Shown: positions 36,213 through 47,916 of the stretch, piece after piece
Layout: every line of letters begins with the position of its first letter
Position numbering within the stretch: the first letter of the stretch is position 1
Source of the DNA: CAWGMT01 sp963823675
GTDB taxonomy: Bacteria; Planctomycetota; Planctomycetia; Isosphaerales; Isosphaeraceae
DNA length: 64,000 nucleotides
NCBI GenBank assembly: GCA_963823675.1
Contig: CAWGMT010000012.1
Location: 620,001-684,000, forward strand
Direction: 5' to 3'
Made by a program: the position numbers and the translations under genes
The notes under the pieces: model-generated
Told to the model about the DNA's origin: nothing
What the model saw: the letters and a program-made list of their open reading frames with translations, nothing else
Database searches by the model: none

Positions 36213-39200
36213 ATGTCCAACATCGCTCGTCCGCTTTCCCGGCGTTTGAAGGCAGCCTCCAAACCGCGTCCCCAGGGGCGGCGCCAACGTCCAAATGTTG
36301 AGCTGCTAGAAGAGCGACAGCTCCTCGCGACCGTCCAGTGGATCTCCACCACCGGCGGAAACTGGGACGACGCCGCCAACTGGAGCACCGGGCAGGTGCC
36401 CGGCACCGGTGACGACGTGGTGATCGACGTCAGCGGCGCGACACCCACGATCACGATCGACTCGACGACCCAGGCGTCGGTCAACTCGGTCGAGTGCAGC
36501 GATCCGCTGGCGATCGCCGGCGGGTCGCTCTCGGTCGCCGCCAGCTCGACGATCAGCGGCGGCCTGGCGATGACCGTGGGCGGTTCGCTGACCGCCTCGG
36601 GCTCGGGAGTCACGTTGTCGGTCACCGGGACGACCACTGCCTCCGATTCGAGCCTGTATGTCGAAAACGGCGCGACGCTCAACTTGCCGCAACTGACGAC
36701 CTACGCCATTCCTGATCCCAGTTACGCATGCAGCTTCGAGGCGACGGGCAGCGGTTCGGTGCTGAACCTGCAAGGCCTGGACTCACTGGGCACTTTGCTG
36801 AGCCCGTTGTACGTCGAGGTGTCCGGGGGAGCGGAAGTCCTCATGTCTTCGTTGCCATCGATCGACACCGGGAACCTGGCCGATGTCTCCGTCAACGCCG
36901 ATGGCTCGGGCAGCCAGATCAATCTCTCGGGGCTGACCAGCTTCACCGGCGGACAGCTTGAAGCCACCAACGGCGCCACCGTGATCTTGAATGCCAGCCT
37001 CACCCGCTTGACGGGCGTCACGATCACGGTTGACGCCAACAGCACGCTGCCGCTGAGCCAGTGGACCTCGTTGATCGATGACAGCCTGAATATGGACGGA
37101 GGCTCATATGTACTCAGCAGTTTGACCGATATCGACAGCTCCAGCCTGGTGGTGCAATACGGCGGAAGTCTGTCACTGCCGGGCATCACCAGCTACTCCA
37201 ATCCCCTCGCCGGGACGACTTTCGAGGCAGATGGCGCCGGCTCCATGCTGAGCCTGCCCGCTCTGACCTCGTTGAATCAACTGCAAAGCGCAACCAGCAT
37301 CGACGCGCAGCAAGGAGGGCAGACCCTTTTGCCGTCCTTGACGTCGATCGACACCAGCCAGAGCAACCAGCAGGTCTTCGTCCAGTCCGACGGCGCCGGT
37401 GCCGAGATCGATCTGTCGGCACTGACCAGTTTTGAGAGCACCAACGTCAGCGTGCTGACCGTCATGCACGGAGGCACAATCCTGGACAACAAGCTCACCA
37501 GCTTGACCGGCGTCGGCGTTACTCTTGATGGTACCGGCACCCTGCTAGCCAGCCAGTGGACGTCGCTGATTGACGGCAGCCTCAACATCGATGGGGGCTC
37601 GTACACCCTCAGCAATTTGACCGATATCGACAGCTCCAGCCTGGTGGTGCAATCCGGAGGCAGCCTGACATTGCCGGCCGTCACCAGCTATTCCAATCCC
37701 CTCGCCGGAGCCACGTTCGAGGCAACCGGCGCCGGCTCGGTGCTGAGCCTGCCGGCTCTGACTTCGCTGACGCAATTGCAAAACGGGATCTATATCGACG
37801 CGGACGAGGGAGGGCAGACTCTCTTGAAGTCCGTGACTTCGATCGACACCACCCAGAGCAACCAGCAGGTCTTTGTCCGGGCCGACGGCCCTGGCAGCGA
37901 AATCGATCTGTCGTCGGCGACCAGTTTCGACAGCGTTAACGTCAGCACGCTCAGCGTCACCGACGGCGCCACTCTCTTGGACGGCATGCTCACCGTCCTG
38001 AACGGGGTCGATGTCGCGCTTGATGGAACGGGCGCACTGGCAACGACGCAGTGGACGGCGTTCACGGGGGCAACGCTCAATCTCAACGGCGGTGAGCTGG
38101 GCCTGCCCAGCCTGACGAGCGCCGACAATGCCGGCTTCCTGGTAAGCGGCACGGCCACCTTGACGTTGTCGGCGGCGAGCGACTTTGCCAACTCGGGCGC
38201 GAGCGCGACCCTGAGCGACACCGCGGCCCTTGACGTCGGGACCGCCGATGTGACCATGCCGGCTCCCGGGGACGGCGCCACGTTTAACATTCCCCAAATG
38301 CCGGAGGGATTGACCATCGTATTGTCGCCGGATGGGACGTACTCCGGCGGCACCACGATCGACGCCTCTGCGGGGGACAGCATTGTCGTGGCGAACTGCA
38401 CCTTCACCGGCGGCGTCGTCTTCAACGTCGGGAATGGGACGACACTCGACCTGCCGGGGGCGAGTATCACCGGCGGGGCAACTTTCAATGTCGATACGGG
38501 CGCGACCGTGGACCTGACCGTCGGGGAGACCTCGACTATCAGTGGGGCCTTCGGGGGCGCGGGCGCAGGCACCGTGATACTCAACAGCGGAACCCTCGCT
38601 ATCGGAATCGGCGGCGCCACGTTCAACTTCCCCGGCAGCATGTTTCAGTGGACCGGGGGTACGATCGACGGCGCCCTCGGCGTCCTGACCAACACCAATC
38701 TGGGAACCATCAACCTCGCTGGCCCCAACGCTAAAGGGCTCGCGCGCGACGGCACGCTCGACGACTTCGGCACCATCATTCAAACCGGCGGCGGCTATCT
38801 CGCCATGCACAGTGACGACCGGGCCCCCGCCGTTGTGGAGATCGAGCGCGGCGGCTCCTACCTGATCGAGTCCGACGCCGGAGTCGAAATCAGCGGTGAA
38901 AGCGAGATCGACAACGCCGGCACGATCCAGAAGACTGCGGGCACAGGGGCTTCGGCGCTCACGGTCAACGGAACGCTGAACAACACCGGCACGATCGAGG
39001 CGGATTCGGGCACACTGTACCTCGACACCAATACGATTACCGAGGTATCGGCCAACGCGCTCACGGGTGGCACCTGGAAAGCGGAAGGCCTCGCGAACCT
39101 GGCGTTTCCACCGGGCACGGCAATCACCAGCAGTGCGGCCGACATCTCGTTAGACGGCGCCGGGGCGACGATCACCGGCATCGCCGGGCTCTCCTCCAAC

Positions 39201-42200
39201 AGCGGAAGTCTGAGTATCACCAACGGGGCGACGTTCACGACGACCGCCGACTTCAGCAACGGTGGCACCTTGAATGTGGGCGCCGGCAGCACGCTCACCG
39301 TGAACGGCGCCTTCACGCAGACGTCCAAGGGCGCGCTGGATGTCCAGATTGGCGGCACCCCGGCCAGCGGCCTGTCCGGGCAGGTCGCGGTCAGCGGGAC
39401 CGCCACGCTGGCTGGCGCCTTCAATCTGGCCGTCGTCAACGACTTTGCCCCCAGCGCCGGCGAGGACTTCAAGGTGATGACGTTTGCCAGCGCCTCCGGC
39501 AACTTCACGACCTTTACGGGGCTGAACCCGTTCTTCACCGAATCGCTCGGCGCCACCAGTCTCGACTTGATCGACAACGCCACGAGCGCCGTGGACCTCG
39601 CTGGCCTCACCGTCACCGCCCCGATCACGGCGACGGCCGGGCAGGCGATCGCGGTGAGCTGGCAGGCGACCGACGCGAGCAGTCAGGCCGCGACTGGAAG
39701 TTGGCAGAGACAGCGTCTACGTTTCGGCCACCCCGGCGATCACTGCGACCTCGATCCTGCTCGGCGCAACGCAGCACACCGGCGGCCTCGCCGGCGACGG
39801 CACCTACAACAGCAGCCTGACCGCGCCTCTGCCGGCGCTGGCGCCCGGCAATTATTACGTCTTGGTGCAGATCGACAGCCTCTACCAGGTGCCCGACCCG
39901 AACCGCGCCAACAACACGCTCGCGGCCGGCACAGGAGAGCTCGCCGTCAGGCTGCCCGCCCTCACCCTCGGCATAGCCACGCAGGGGACATTTGCCGCCG
40001 CCGGCCAGCACGACTACTACCAGGTCACCGTGCCCGCCGGTGGGTCGCTTGTGGTCAGTCTTGCCAGCACCGCGTCTTCCGGAGCTGTTGCTCTGTACGT
40101 CAGCCAGGGCACGGAGCCCACGCCGTACAACTACCAGGAAGCGGCCGACGTCGCCAACCAGCCGGATCAAACGGTCACGGTTCCCCAGGTTGCGGCGGCG
40201 ACGACCTACTACATTCTCGCAGAGAGCGTCGCCGGCGCCGCGGCCATGGGCGGCTATAGTCTCATAGCTACCCAGACCGGCGCCGTGAGCGTCGCCGCAA
40301 TCTCCTCCTATTCGGGCGGCAATGCCGGAAATGTGACGGTCAAGATCGACGGCACGAATTTTTCGCGTAACACCACCGCCAGCCTGAGCCTGGGGGGCGC
40401 GCCCATCAATTCGGCCTCCATCTACTACCAAAACGCCAGCCAGATCTTTGCCACGTTCGACCTGACGGGAGCCGCCGTCGGCAGTTACACCCTGAACGTG
40501 CAGGTCGGGCCCAATTCGGCGACCGCCCCGACGAAGTTCAACGTCGTCCCTGCCAGCACGGGCGAGCCGCTCAGCCTGGTCCTTTCGCCGCCAGCCTTGG
40601 TCAGTGCCGGACGTGACAGCGTCGTCAACGTCACAGCGACCAACACCAGCAACAACGACATCCTGGCGCCGCTCTTGCAGTTGACGACCGACGGCGCTAC
40701 TTTGAAACTCCCCTCGCAGACCACCTTCCAGGGCTCGACGCTGTATTTCTTAGGTACTAGTCCCACAGGGCCAGCCGGCACCATGACCCCCGGCGAATCG
40801 GTCCAGGTGGAAATCCAATTCCAGTCCACAACCACCAACCCGACGATCAACTTCCAGTTGAACGAGGCGGATGACAGTCAGCCGATGGACTGGGCCAGCC
40901 AGGAACAGGCCCTTCAGATCCCCACGATACCCGATGCGGCCTGGCCGATCGTTTTCGCCAACTTCGAGAACGCCATGGGAACCACGGTTGCCGAGTATCA
41001 CGCGGTCCTGGCCGCCGACGCGACGTACTTGGCCCAGCTCGGCGAGCCGACCAACGACGTGTTGCAACTGGTGGAATTTGAAATCGAAAAAGCCAACGCG
41101 GCCTACACGGCCCAGACGCTCGTGACCGTCACACCCGATGATCTTCCCGCTCCGGGCATGGATCTCACTTTCCAGCAGTCGTACCTGGCGTCGATCGGTG
41201 GCCGCTATTACCAGGGCATCCTGGGCGCCCTGGGCTGGACCACCAACTGGGACACTACCGCAACCACCACGAGCACCGGCGACGTGGCCATCCAGTTCAG
41301 CGGCTCGTATTTCTACTTCTTCTTGCAGACCGATGGCAGTTACCAGCCCGAAGCCGGCGATGAAGGCGAGGTGCTCACGCTCACAAGCGGGGCCTACCGG
41401 CTGCTCGAGCCCGACGGCACGGTTTACCAGTTCAACACCAACCAGCCCAACATGAGCGCCTCGCTCGATTACGTCCAGGACACCAACGGCAACCGCATCA
41501 CGGCCAGTTACAACGCCGATGGCCAACTGTCCCGGTTGACGGATACCAACGGCGAGTATCTCCAGTTGGGGTATAACTCCCAGGGTCAGATGACCACCCT
41601 GACCGATTCCAACGGCCAGCAGGAGACCTACCGCTACACCGGCCAGTTCCTGACCACCTATCAAGACATCTACGGCACCACAACCTACACCTACGTTAGT
41701 GGCGGGACAGCGGCCCAAAATGGCTCCCTGGATGAAATTGCCTACGCGGACAATACACACATTTATTTCACTTATGACACCGAGGGCCGGCTGGTCGATC
41801 AGCACCGCGACGGCGGCGCGGAAGACGAAAAATTCAGCTATCTCACCCCCGGCGGCCTCGTCACCACCGACGGCGACAACATTAGCACCACGTCTTATTT
41901 CGACCTCTACGGCGCCACCGCCGAGACGATCGACGCCCTCGGAAATGTCACCCTTATCAACTACGACGCCAATCTGAATCTCGTCCAGGTCGTCGCTCCC
42001 GGCGGACTCACCTCTTCATACACCTACGACGTCAACGGCAACCTCACGAGCGAAACCGACCCCCTCGGCTACACGACGAGCTTCACATACAACTCCAGCA
42101 GCGACCTCACCAGCTACACGGACGCCAAGGGAAACACGACCAGCTACGCCTACGACAGCAATCAAAACCTCCTGTCAATCAACTATGCCAACGGTACATC

Positions 42201-45200
42201 CCAGCAATACAACAACTACAACCCGCTCGGCGAGGCGATGCAGTTTGTCAACGCCAACGGCGACGCCATCGGGTACCAGTACAATGCCGACGGTCTGGTC
42301 ACGCAGGAGAACTTCGCCGACGGCACTTCCTACAGCTACACGTACAATGCCCAGGGCAACCTCACGAGCGCGACCGACGCCCAGGGGAACGTCACCAAAT
42401 TCATCTATGGCGAAACCAGCAACCCCACGCTCCTCACCGAGGTCGATTACCCCGACGGCACCTGGCTTAAATTCACTTACAACATCGTTGGCCAGCGCAC
42501 CCAGAGCGTGGACCAGACCGGCTTCACCGTGAACTATCAGTACGACGCGGTTGGCCGGTTGGAGGAATTGACCGACGGCAGCGGCAACCTGATGGTCCAG
42601 TACATCTACGACAACGCCGGCAACTTGTTGCAGAAGAACAACGGCAACGGCACCTTCACGGTATACACCTACGACATGGACGAGCGCGTGGCGAGCATCA
42701 CCAACTACGCCCCATCCACCGGTTCAACCCCCGACGAACCCGCCAACAGCGCGGTCAACTCCTTCGACAAGTACACCTACGACGCCCTTGGCAATGTGGC
42801 GACCGACACCAGCCAGGACGGCGAATGGTTCTATACCTACGACGCCGATAGCCAGTTGGTCCACGCCGTGTTCACGCCAAACGCGACCGATCCGGACGGG
42901 TTGACCGCCCAGAATTTGCAGTACGTTTATGACGCCGCCGGAAACCGCACGTCCGAAACGGTCAACGGGGTCGTCACGACGTACGTGGTCAACAATATGA
43001 ACGAGTACACGTCTAGTACCACGGCCGGCGTGGGCACGACGACTTACCAATATGACAATGATGGAAATCTGACTTCGGTCGCGGCTCCGGGCGGCACGAC
43101 GACGTACACCTTTAACGAATCGAACGAGCTGAGCCAGGTGAGTGGACCTGGGCTGACGGCCAGCTATGCTTACAATCCGCTTGGCGAGCAAATCTCCCAA
43201 ACGGTCAACGGCACGACCACGAACTTCCAAATTGACCCTGCCGGGCTCGGCAACGTGGTTGCGGCCTTCAGCGGCAGTGGCGTCTATAACAACAGTGGCG
43301 GGTTGACCGCCCATTACACCTATGGTCCTGGCTTGGTTAGTCAGGTGGCACCTGGGAACGTGGCAAGCTACTACGACTTCGGCATTACGGGCAGCACGAT
43401 TGGGATAACGGGTCCGGCCGGAACGTACCTCAACAAGTACGCTTACTTGCCCTTCGGCCAAACGTCGTCCGTTGTAACCGGACTACAGAACTCGTTCACT
43501 TTCGCGGGCCAGTCCGGCGTTCGCAGCGACGTTAGCGGACTATTCAGCATGCGCGTTCGCGTCTACAATCCCACAAACGGGCAGTTTGACAGCTCGGACC
43601 CGCTCGGACTAGGAGCCGGTGAGACAAATCTAAGGGAATACGCCGCCAACGACCCGTTGTGCTTTGTTGACCCATCCGGCCTGTGCTATGTAAACTTCAG
43701 CCTCTCTGGCGGGTTCGGGGTGGGTGGTGGCATTAGCGTGCTCGTGGACCAGGACGGATACATATGGTTGCAGCCGGGCGCTGGATTGACTACTCCTGGT
43801 ATCAACGCACTCGCAACGTACTCCCCTGGAACGTTATACAACGCGTTTGGCTCGCAGCTTGCGGTGGCCGCCGGTTTCGGGCCTGGTGTCGGCGGCGAAA
43901 TCAGCGTCGACCAGTGGACCCTCGCATCACTATGGGGCGAGCCAAACCATGGGGCTAACTATGAGGCCGGCGTAGGCTATGCGGTTGGGATAAATGCATC
44001 CCTGTTCGGCACCGCGACGTTTCGGACGCCCTTTAAGGCCCCGAACGGGTTCAGAGCCCCGTGTACCTGCAAGTGTCCCCCTGGGCTACCACCAGCGCCG
44101 CCGAGCACGAAAGGTCCCAACGGCACAACGCCGAATGAGACCGCTAATGATCCGAACGCCCTCATCGGGCCCAGCGGCTTCAGTACCCAGGGCTTCATCG
44201 CCCCCAGCGGCAACTGGTCCTACACCGTTGAATTTGCGAACGACGGAACCGCGCCGGCGCTGGACGTCATCGCCACCGAGCAGCTCGACCCGAGCCTGAA
44301 TTGGTCCACGTTCGAACTCGGTTCGTTCGGCTTCGGCCCGATCAATGTAACCATACCCGCCGGAATGACCGAATACCAGAACACCGTCACCTACCAGAAC
44401 ACCGACGGCTCCTCGCTCAACGTGCAGGTCGCCCTTGATTTCAACGTTCAGACCGGCCTGTTGACCGTCACGTTCACGTCGCTCGATCCAAGTACCGGCG
44501 AGGCCCCGACGGGCGTCTTCGACGGCTTCCTGCCTCCCAATAACAGTAGCGGCGCCGGCGAGGGCTCTGTGCAGTACACCGTCCAGCCCCAGGCCGGCCT
44601 GGCAACCGGCACCCAAATCCGCGGCGTGGCCCAGATCACCTTCGACACCAACCCCCCCATCCCCACCGACCTGGTCGACGACAACGACCCGAGCAAGGGC
44701 ATCGACCCGAACAAGCAGGCTCTCGTCACGATCGACGCTTCTCCGCCGGCCAGCACCGTCGCTGCGCTCCCCGCGACCACGACGACGACCAGCTTCACCG
44801 TCTCCTGGTCGGGCTCCGACGGCCAGGGCCCGGGCATCGCGTCATACAACGTTTATGTCGCCGACAACGGCGGCGCCTTCGCGCCGTGGCTGACTGATAC
44901 AAGCCAGACCTCGGCGGCCTTTACCGGCCAGTTCGGCAGTGCCTACGCGTTCTACAGCGTGGCGACCGACAATGTCGGTCTGGTCCAGCCGACGCCGAGC
45001 GGCGCCCAGGCGTCGACGTTCCTCGCCGCCCCGCCCACGAGCACGGTGAGACCCCTCCCCGCAACGACGACAAGCAAGACCTTTACCGTGAGCTGGACCG
45101 GCTCCCCGGGCCAGGGCTCGACGAGCATCGCCTCGTACGAGATCTTCGTCTCCGAAGACGGCGGGAAGTACACCCCGTTCCTCACCAGCACCACTCACAC

Positions 45201-45843
45201 ATCCGCCTCCTTCACCGGCGCGTATGGCCATACTTACGCCTTTTTCAGCGTGGCTACCGATAACTTCGGCTCGGTCCAGCCCACGCCGACGACCGCCCAG
45301 GCGACAACCAAGGTCGTCCTGCCGCCACTGGTCAACCTGAAGCAAGTCCAGGACATCACCAACTCGAAGCACCAGGTGACCGAGGTCCTGCTGACCTTCA
45401 GCGGACCCGTCAACTCCACCGAGGCCGACCAGACCGGAACCTACCACCTGGACACGCCCGGCAAGGGCGGCTCGTACACCGCCCGGAACGCCGGCATCAT
45501 CAAGCTCAATTCGGCCGTCTATACCGTTGCGAAGGACACCGTCGCCCTCACGCCGGCGAAACCCTTCGCCCTCACCAAGCCGGTGCAGCTCCTGATCTAC
45601 GGCGCGGGCACGACTGGCCTCAAAGACACCTACGGCCGCTATATCGACGGCGACCACAACGGCGTCGCCGGCGGCAACGCGATCGCAATCCTCTCCAAGG
45701 CCGGCGCGAACATCGACGCCGTGCCGCTGAATCGCCCCACTGGTCCGGCCGCGCGCCTCGCCGCCGTGGACGCGGTGATCGAGCGCGAAAACCCGGCGCT
45801 CCGCCGCACGCGTTCGCCGGCCCGAAGCCTCAGAACGAAGTGA
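36213..45843 (+). CDS. Giant RHS/YD-repeat surface protein (one-base frameshift near 39705)
   Basis: About 3,209 residues if one extra base near 39705 is removed (SWQATDASSQAATGSWQ then SVYVSATPAITATSILLGAT). Start ATG 36213. The N-terminus is basic and ends VELLEERQLLATVQW, the planctomycete export/anchor motif. Then: beta-rich GGNWDDAANWSTGQVP start; repeats of 165 residues (about 120-610); more beta-repeats to 1200; a PPC-like domain (about 1246-1350, GTFAAAGQHDYYQVTVPAGG); a TIG-like domain (1352-1446); YD/RHS repeats (about 1650-2480) ending in an RHS core (FDSSDPLGLGAGETNLREYA, then NDPLCFVDPSGL); a Gly-rich tip (2490-2612) with cysteines CTCKCPPG; a DUF7619-like domain; two fibronectin-like domains (about 2842-3032); and an SbsA-like Ig domain. 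Probably secreted or cell-surface, for contact or adhesion. Confidence 0.8.
36564..38048 (+). repeat. Tandem 495 bp repeats inside the giant gene
   Basis: CAGTGGAC lies at 37059, 37554 and about 38049, exactly 495 bp apart. Units 37059-37553 and 37554-38048 are near identical in places (TTGACCGATATCGACAGCTC and CCAGCCTGGTGGTGCAAT shared). A more diverged unit precedes them at about 36564-37058. Each encodes 165 residues. Confidence 0.8.
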
Positions 45844-46028
45844 TCCGTCAACCTTCGACTGGCGGGAAGTTGGGCGCGGGTCTCCCGACCCCGCCCTCCC
45901 GCTGACCGTAGGTCTCCCCGTTCTCTACCCGTCAATCGAAGGCTGACGACACATCAGTGATCCGCCAACCTTCGAGTGACGGGCCGTTGGGCGCGGGTCT
46001 CCCGACCCCGCCCTCCCGCTGACCGTGG
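45841..46028 (+). repeat. About 70 bp direct repeat, two copies 117 bp apart
   Basis: Copies at 45841-45911 and 45958-46028 share TGGGCGCGGGTCTCCCGACC, CCGCCCTCCCGCTGACCGT and a TGATCCG.CAACCTTCGA start. The first copy begins at the stop codon of the giant gene. The piece CCGTCAATCGAAGGCTGACG between them is partly inverse to the start. Confidence 0.75.
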
Positions 46029-46257
46029 CGTCGATGGCGCGAACCGCATCTTGACACCGCGAAGCACAATAGTACTTCGGCCGGTCTAGGTCGCCAGGGC
46101 TCGCGTTGGGGGCTATCAGGGAATAAGCTGGTGGATCGTGGTGCAGGCGCTTCGCCAGCTCTGCACACCCGGAATTGCAGGCGGGACGCCTGCGCCACAA
46201 GTGCGATCTGCATCGCCTATTCCATGACAGCCGCTCATTGCCACCGAGGACTATCTC
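46029..46257. other. Gap before the cyanophycinase-like gene, with palindrome copy 2
   Basis: Contains GGCGTCCCGCCTGC-type palindrome copy 2 at 46137-46201 (GTGCAGGCGCTTCGCCAGCT ... GCGGGACGCCTGCGCCACAA). AGGACTATCTC lies just before ATG 46258. No other feature recognised. Confidence 0.6.
46137..46201. repeat. Palindromic GGCGTCCCGCCTGC repeat, copy 2
   Basis: Reverse complement reads TTGTGGCGCAGGCGTCCCGC then CTGCAATTCC, matching 21379-21410. The opposite arm is a weaker inverse. Confidence 0.7.
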
Positions 46258-47205
46258 ATGAAGTGTTTGCTGAGTCCGGCCGTTTGCTTGCTGCTGATCT
46301 CGCCCCCCGGGCCGGCGCGCGGCGGCGAAATCCCGGAATACGGGCCCGCCCAAGGAACGTTGATCATCATCGGCGGCGGATCAATGAAGGACACGGGCAT
46401 CGTCGAGACCTTTCTTCACCTGGCGGGAGGCAAGGACGCACGGCTCGTCGTCGTGCCGACGGCGGGCGGCAACAAGAACGCAGACGGAAGCATTCGCGTT
46501 TACCACGAGGACAAGGTCGTCGCGACCTGGAAAAATCGCGGCGTCAAGCAGGTGCGAATGTTGCACACCCACGATCCGAAAGTGGCCGACACCGAGGAAT
46601 TTGCGTCCGTGCTCGCCGACGCGACGGCAGTTTGGTTCGACGGCGGCCGCCAGTGGAACCTCGTCGATTCGTACATGAATACGCGAACCTATCGCGCGTT
46701 TCACCAGGTCCTCGAGCGCGGCGGCGTCATCGCGGGGTCTTCGGCCGGGGCGACCATTCAGGGAGATTACCTCGTACGAGGGGCCGTGGCCGGCCCGCAC
46801 ATCATGATGACGACGGAAAAGCAGCACGAGCGAGGCTTTAACTTCCTGCGCAAGTCGGCAATCGATCAGCACATCAACACGCGCATGCGATGGGATGACC
46901 TGATCCCCGTCATCAAGAAGTATCCGGAGTTGCTCGGCGTTGGCCTCTCCGAGGGTACCGCAATCGTCGTGAAGGGTGACCGGTTCGAGGTGATCGGCGC
47001 CTGGAAGGTGGCAGTCCACGACAACCAGAGGGCGTATCAACCTTGGGAAAAGCCGTACTACGTGCTCTCGCGGGGCGACGTTTACAACATGAAGTCGCGG
47101 CGGATCGAGCAGTTCGGCAGCGCGAGGCCCGCGACGGCCCTCCCACGGATTACGCTCGAAGCGTGTCAGAAACGTCCACTCAAGGTCGGTCTCGTTCCGA
47201 CGTAA
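46258..47205 (+). CDS. Cyanophycinase-like S51 family peptidase, exported
   Basis: 315 residues. Residues 1-22 form a signal peptide (LLSPAVCLLLISPPGPARG). Then GTLIIIGGGSMKDTGIVETF opens the S51 fold, LVVVPTAGG follows, AVWFDGGRQWNLVDSYMNT is the family's W-x-x-G-G-x-Q region, and GVIAGSSAGATIQGDYLV holds the nucleophile Ser in GSSAGA. IDQHINTRMRWDDLI has the His-containing region, and VGLSEGTAIVVKGDRFEVIG closes the core. Cyanophycinases hydrolyse cyanophycin to beta-Asp-Arg dipeptides; with a signal peptide and without a cyanophycin synthetase nearby, an extracellular peptidase of related type is more likely. Confidence 0.82.
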   Translation: MKCLLSPAVCLLLISPPGPARGGEIPEYGPAQGTLIIIGGGSMKDTGIVETFLHLAGGKDARLVVVPTAGGNKNADGSIRVYHEDKVVATWKNRGVKQVRMLHTHDPKVADTEEFASVLADATAVWFDGGRQWNLVDSYMNTRTYRAFHQVLERGGVIAGSSAGATIQGDYLVRGAVAGPHIMMTTEKQHERGFNFLRKSAIDQHINTRMRWDDLIPVIKKYPELLGVGLSEGTAIVVKGDRFEVIGAWKVAVHDNQRAYQPWEKPYYVLSRGDVYNMKSRRIEQFGSARPATALPRITLEACQKRPLKVGLVPT

Positions 47206-47381
47206 TTCATTGACCACGCCTTGACTCCCGTGTAAACTAGCGATACAAACTACGCGATTTGGGCTTCGAGTATTATTAGCCTTCGTGTACAATTGGGATG
47301 GGTTGGCAGTTCTTATCATCAACTGGCCTGCCGCAATTCAAAAGACGGTGATCTGCGTATGGTAGCTTCTTCCATGGAGAA

Positions 47382-47726
47382 ATGGGCGTGATCGAGCGGC
47401 TGGACGTATCCTGGGACAATGCGTCGTTTGCGGCCGTTGCAGTAATCGCGTGGTTGTCCGTATGGTTCCTGAGTTGCCCGCAGGTCGGCGCCAGGATCGT
47501 GTCCGAGGCTGGGGTCGAGATCACTGCGGCGATACCGTCGCTGGGACCGATCATGGGTTCGATCGAGGACGACGATCGCGAACTTCAAGAAGACGATCTT
47601 GAGTTGTGCGCGCTGCCAGGTGTGCGGCTTGTTTCGCCGCCCTCTCTCACTCTCTCGCAAATCACGCCGCCGCAAAGTGCTTCCCTGTCCGTTCTGACTC
47701 CGGCGCAGCTCCCCCTGCGTTGTTGA
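47382..47726 (+). CDS. Possible small membrane protein, unknown
   Basis: Open frame from ATG 47382, or GTG 47388 which has GGAG at better spacing. It has one hydrophobic segment (FAAVAVIAWLSVWFLSC) near residue 20, an acidic stretch (SIEDDDRELQEDDLEL) and a C-terminus without known motif. No family recognised and the composition is only weakly gene-like. It fills a 710 bp gap between the cyanophycinase-like gene and the efflux operon. Confidence 0.25.
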   Translation: MGVIERLDVSWDNASFAAVAVIAWLSVWFLSCPQVGARIVSEAGVEITAAIPSLGPIMGSIEDDDRELQEDDLELCALPGVRLVSPPSLTLSQITPPQSASLSVLTPAQLPLRC

Positions 47727-47916
47727 TGAAAACGCGCGCCCCGTTGGCCGAACTATACTTCCCGCGGGGGATCGGCCGGGCTCGCCTGCTGCGGGTTGTT
47801 CCCCGCAAGTCATCCTTGCAGACAGCGCCTGCGCGACGTGAGCGCATGTGTCCCTCTGCAATTCGATCCCAAGCTTGGATGTGTTACCTGCCATGAGTCA
47901 TTTCGGAGTTTGCGCG

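Noticed and set aside
38858..45657. Several long minus-strand open frames under the giant gene
   Set aside because: They mirror the repetitive Thr/Gly/Ser coding strand and have no independent motifs or start signals.
46913..47322. Minus-strand frames under the cyanophycinase-like gene
   Set aside because: Shadow frames of a well-supported plus-strand gene.
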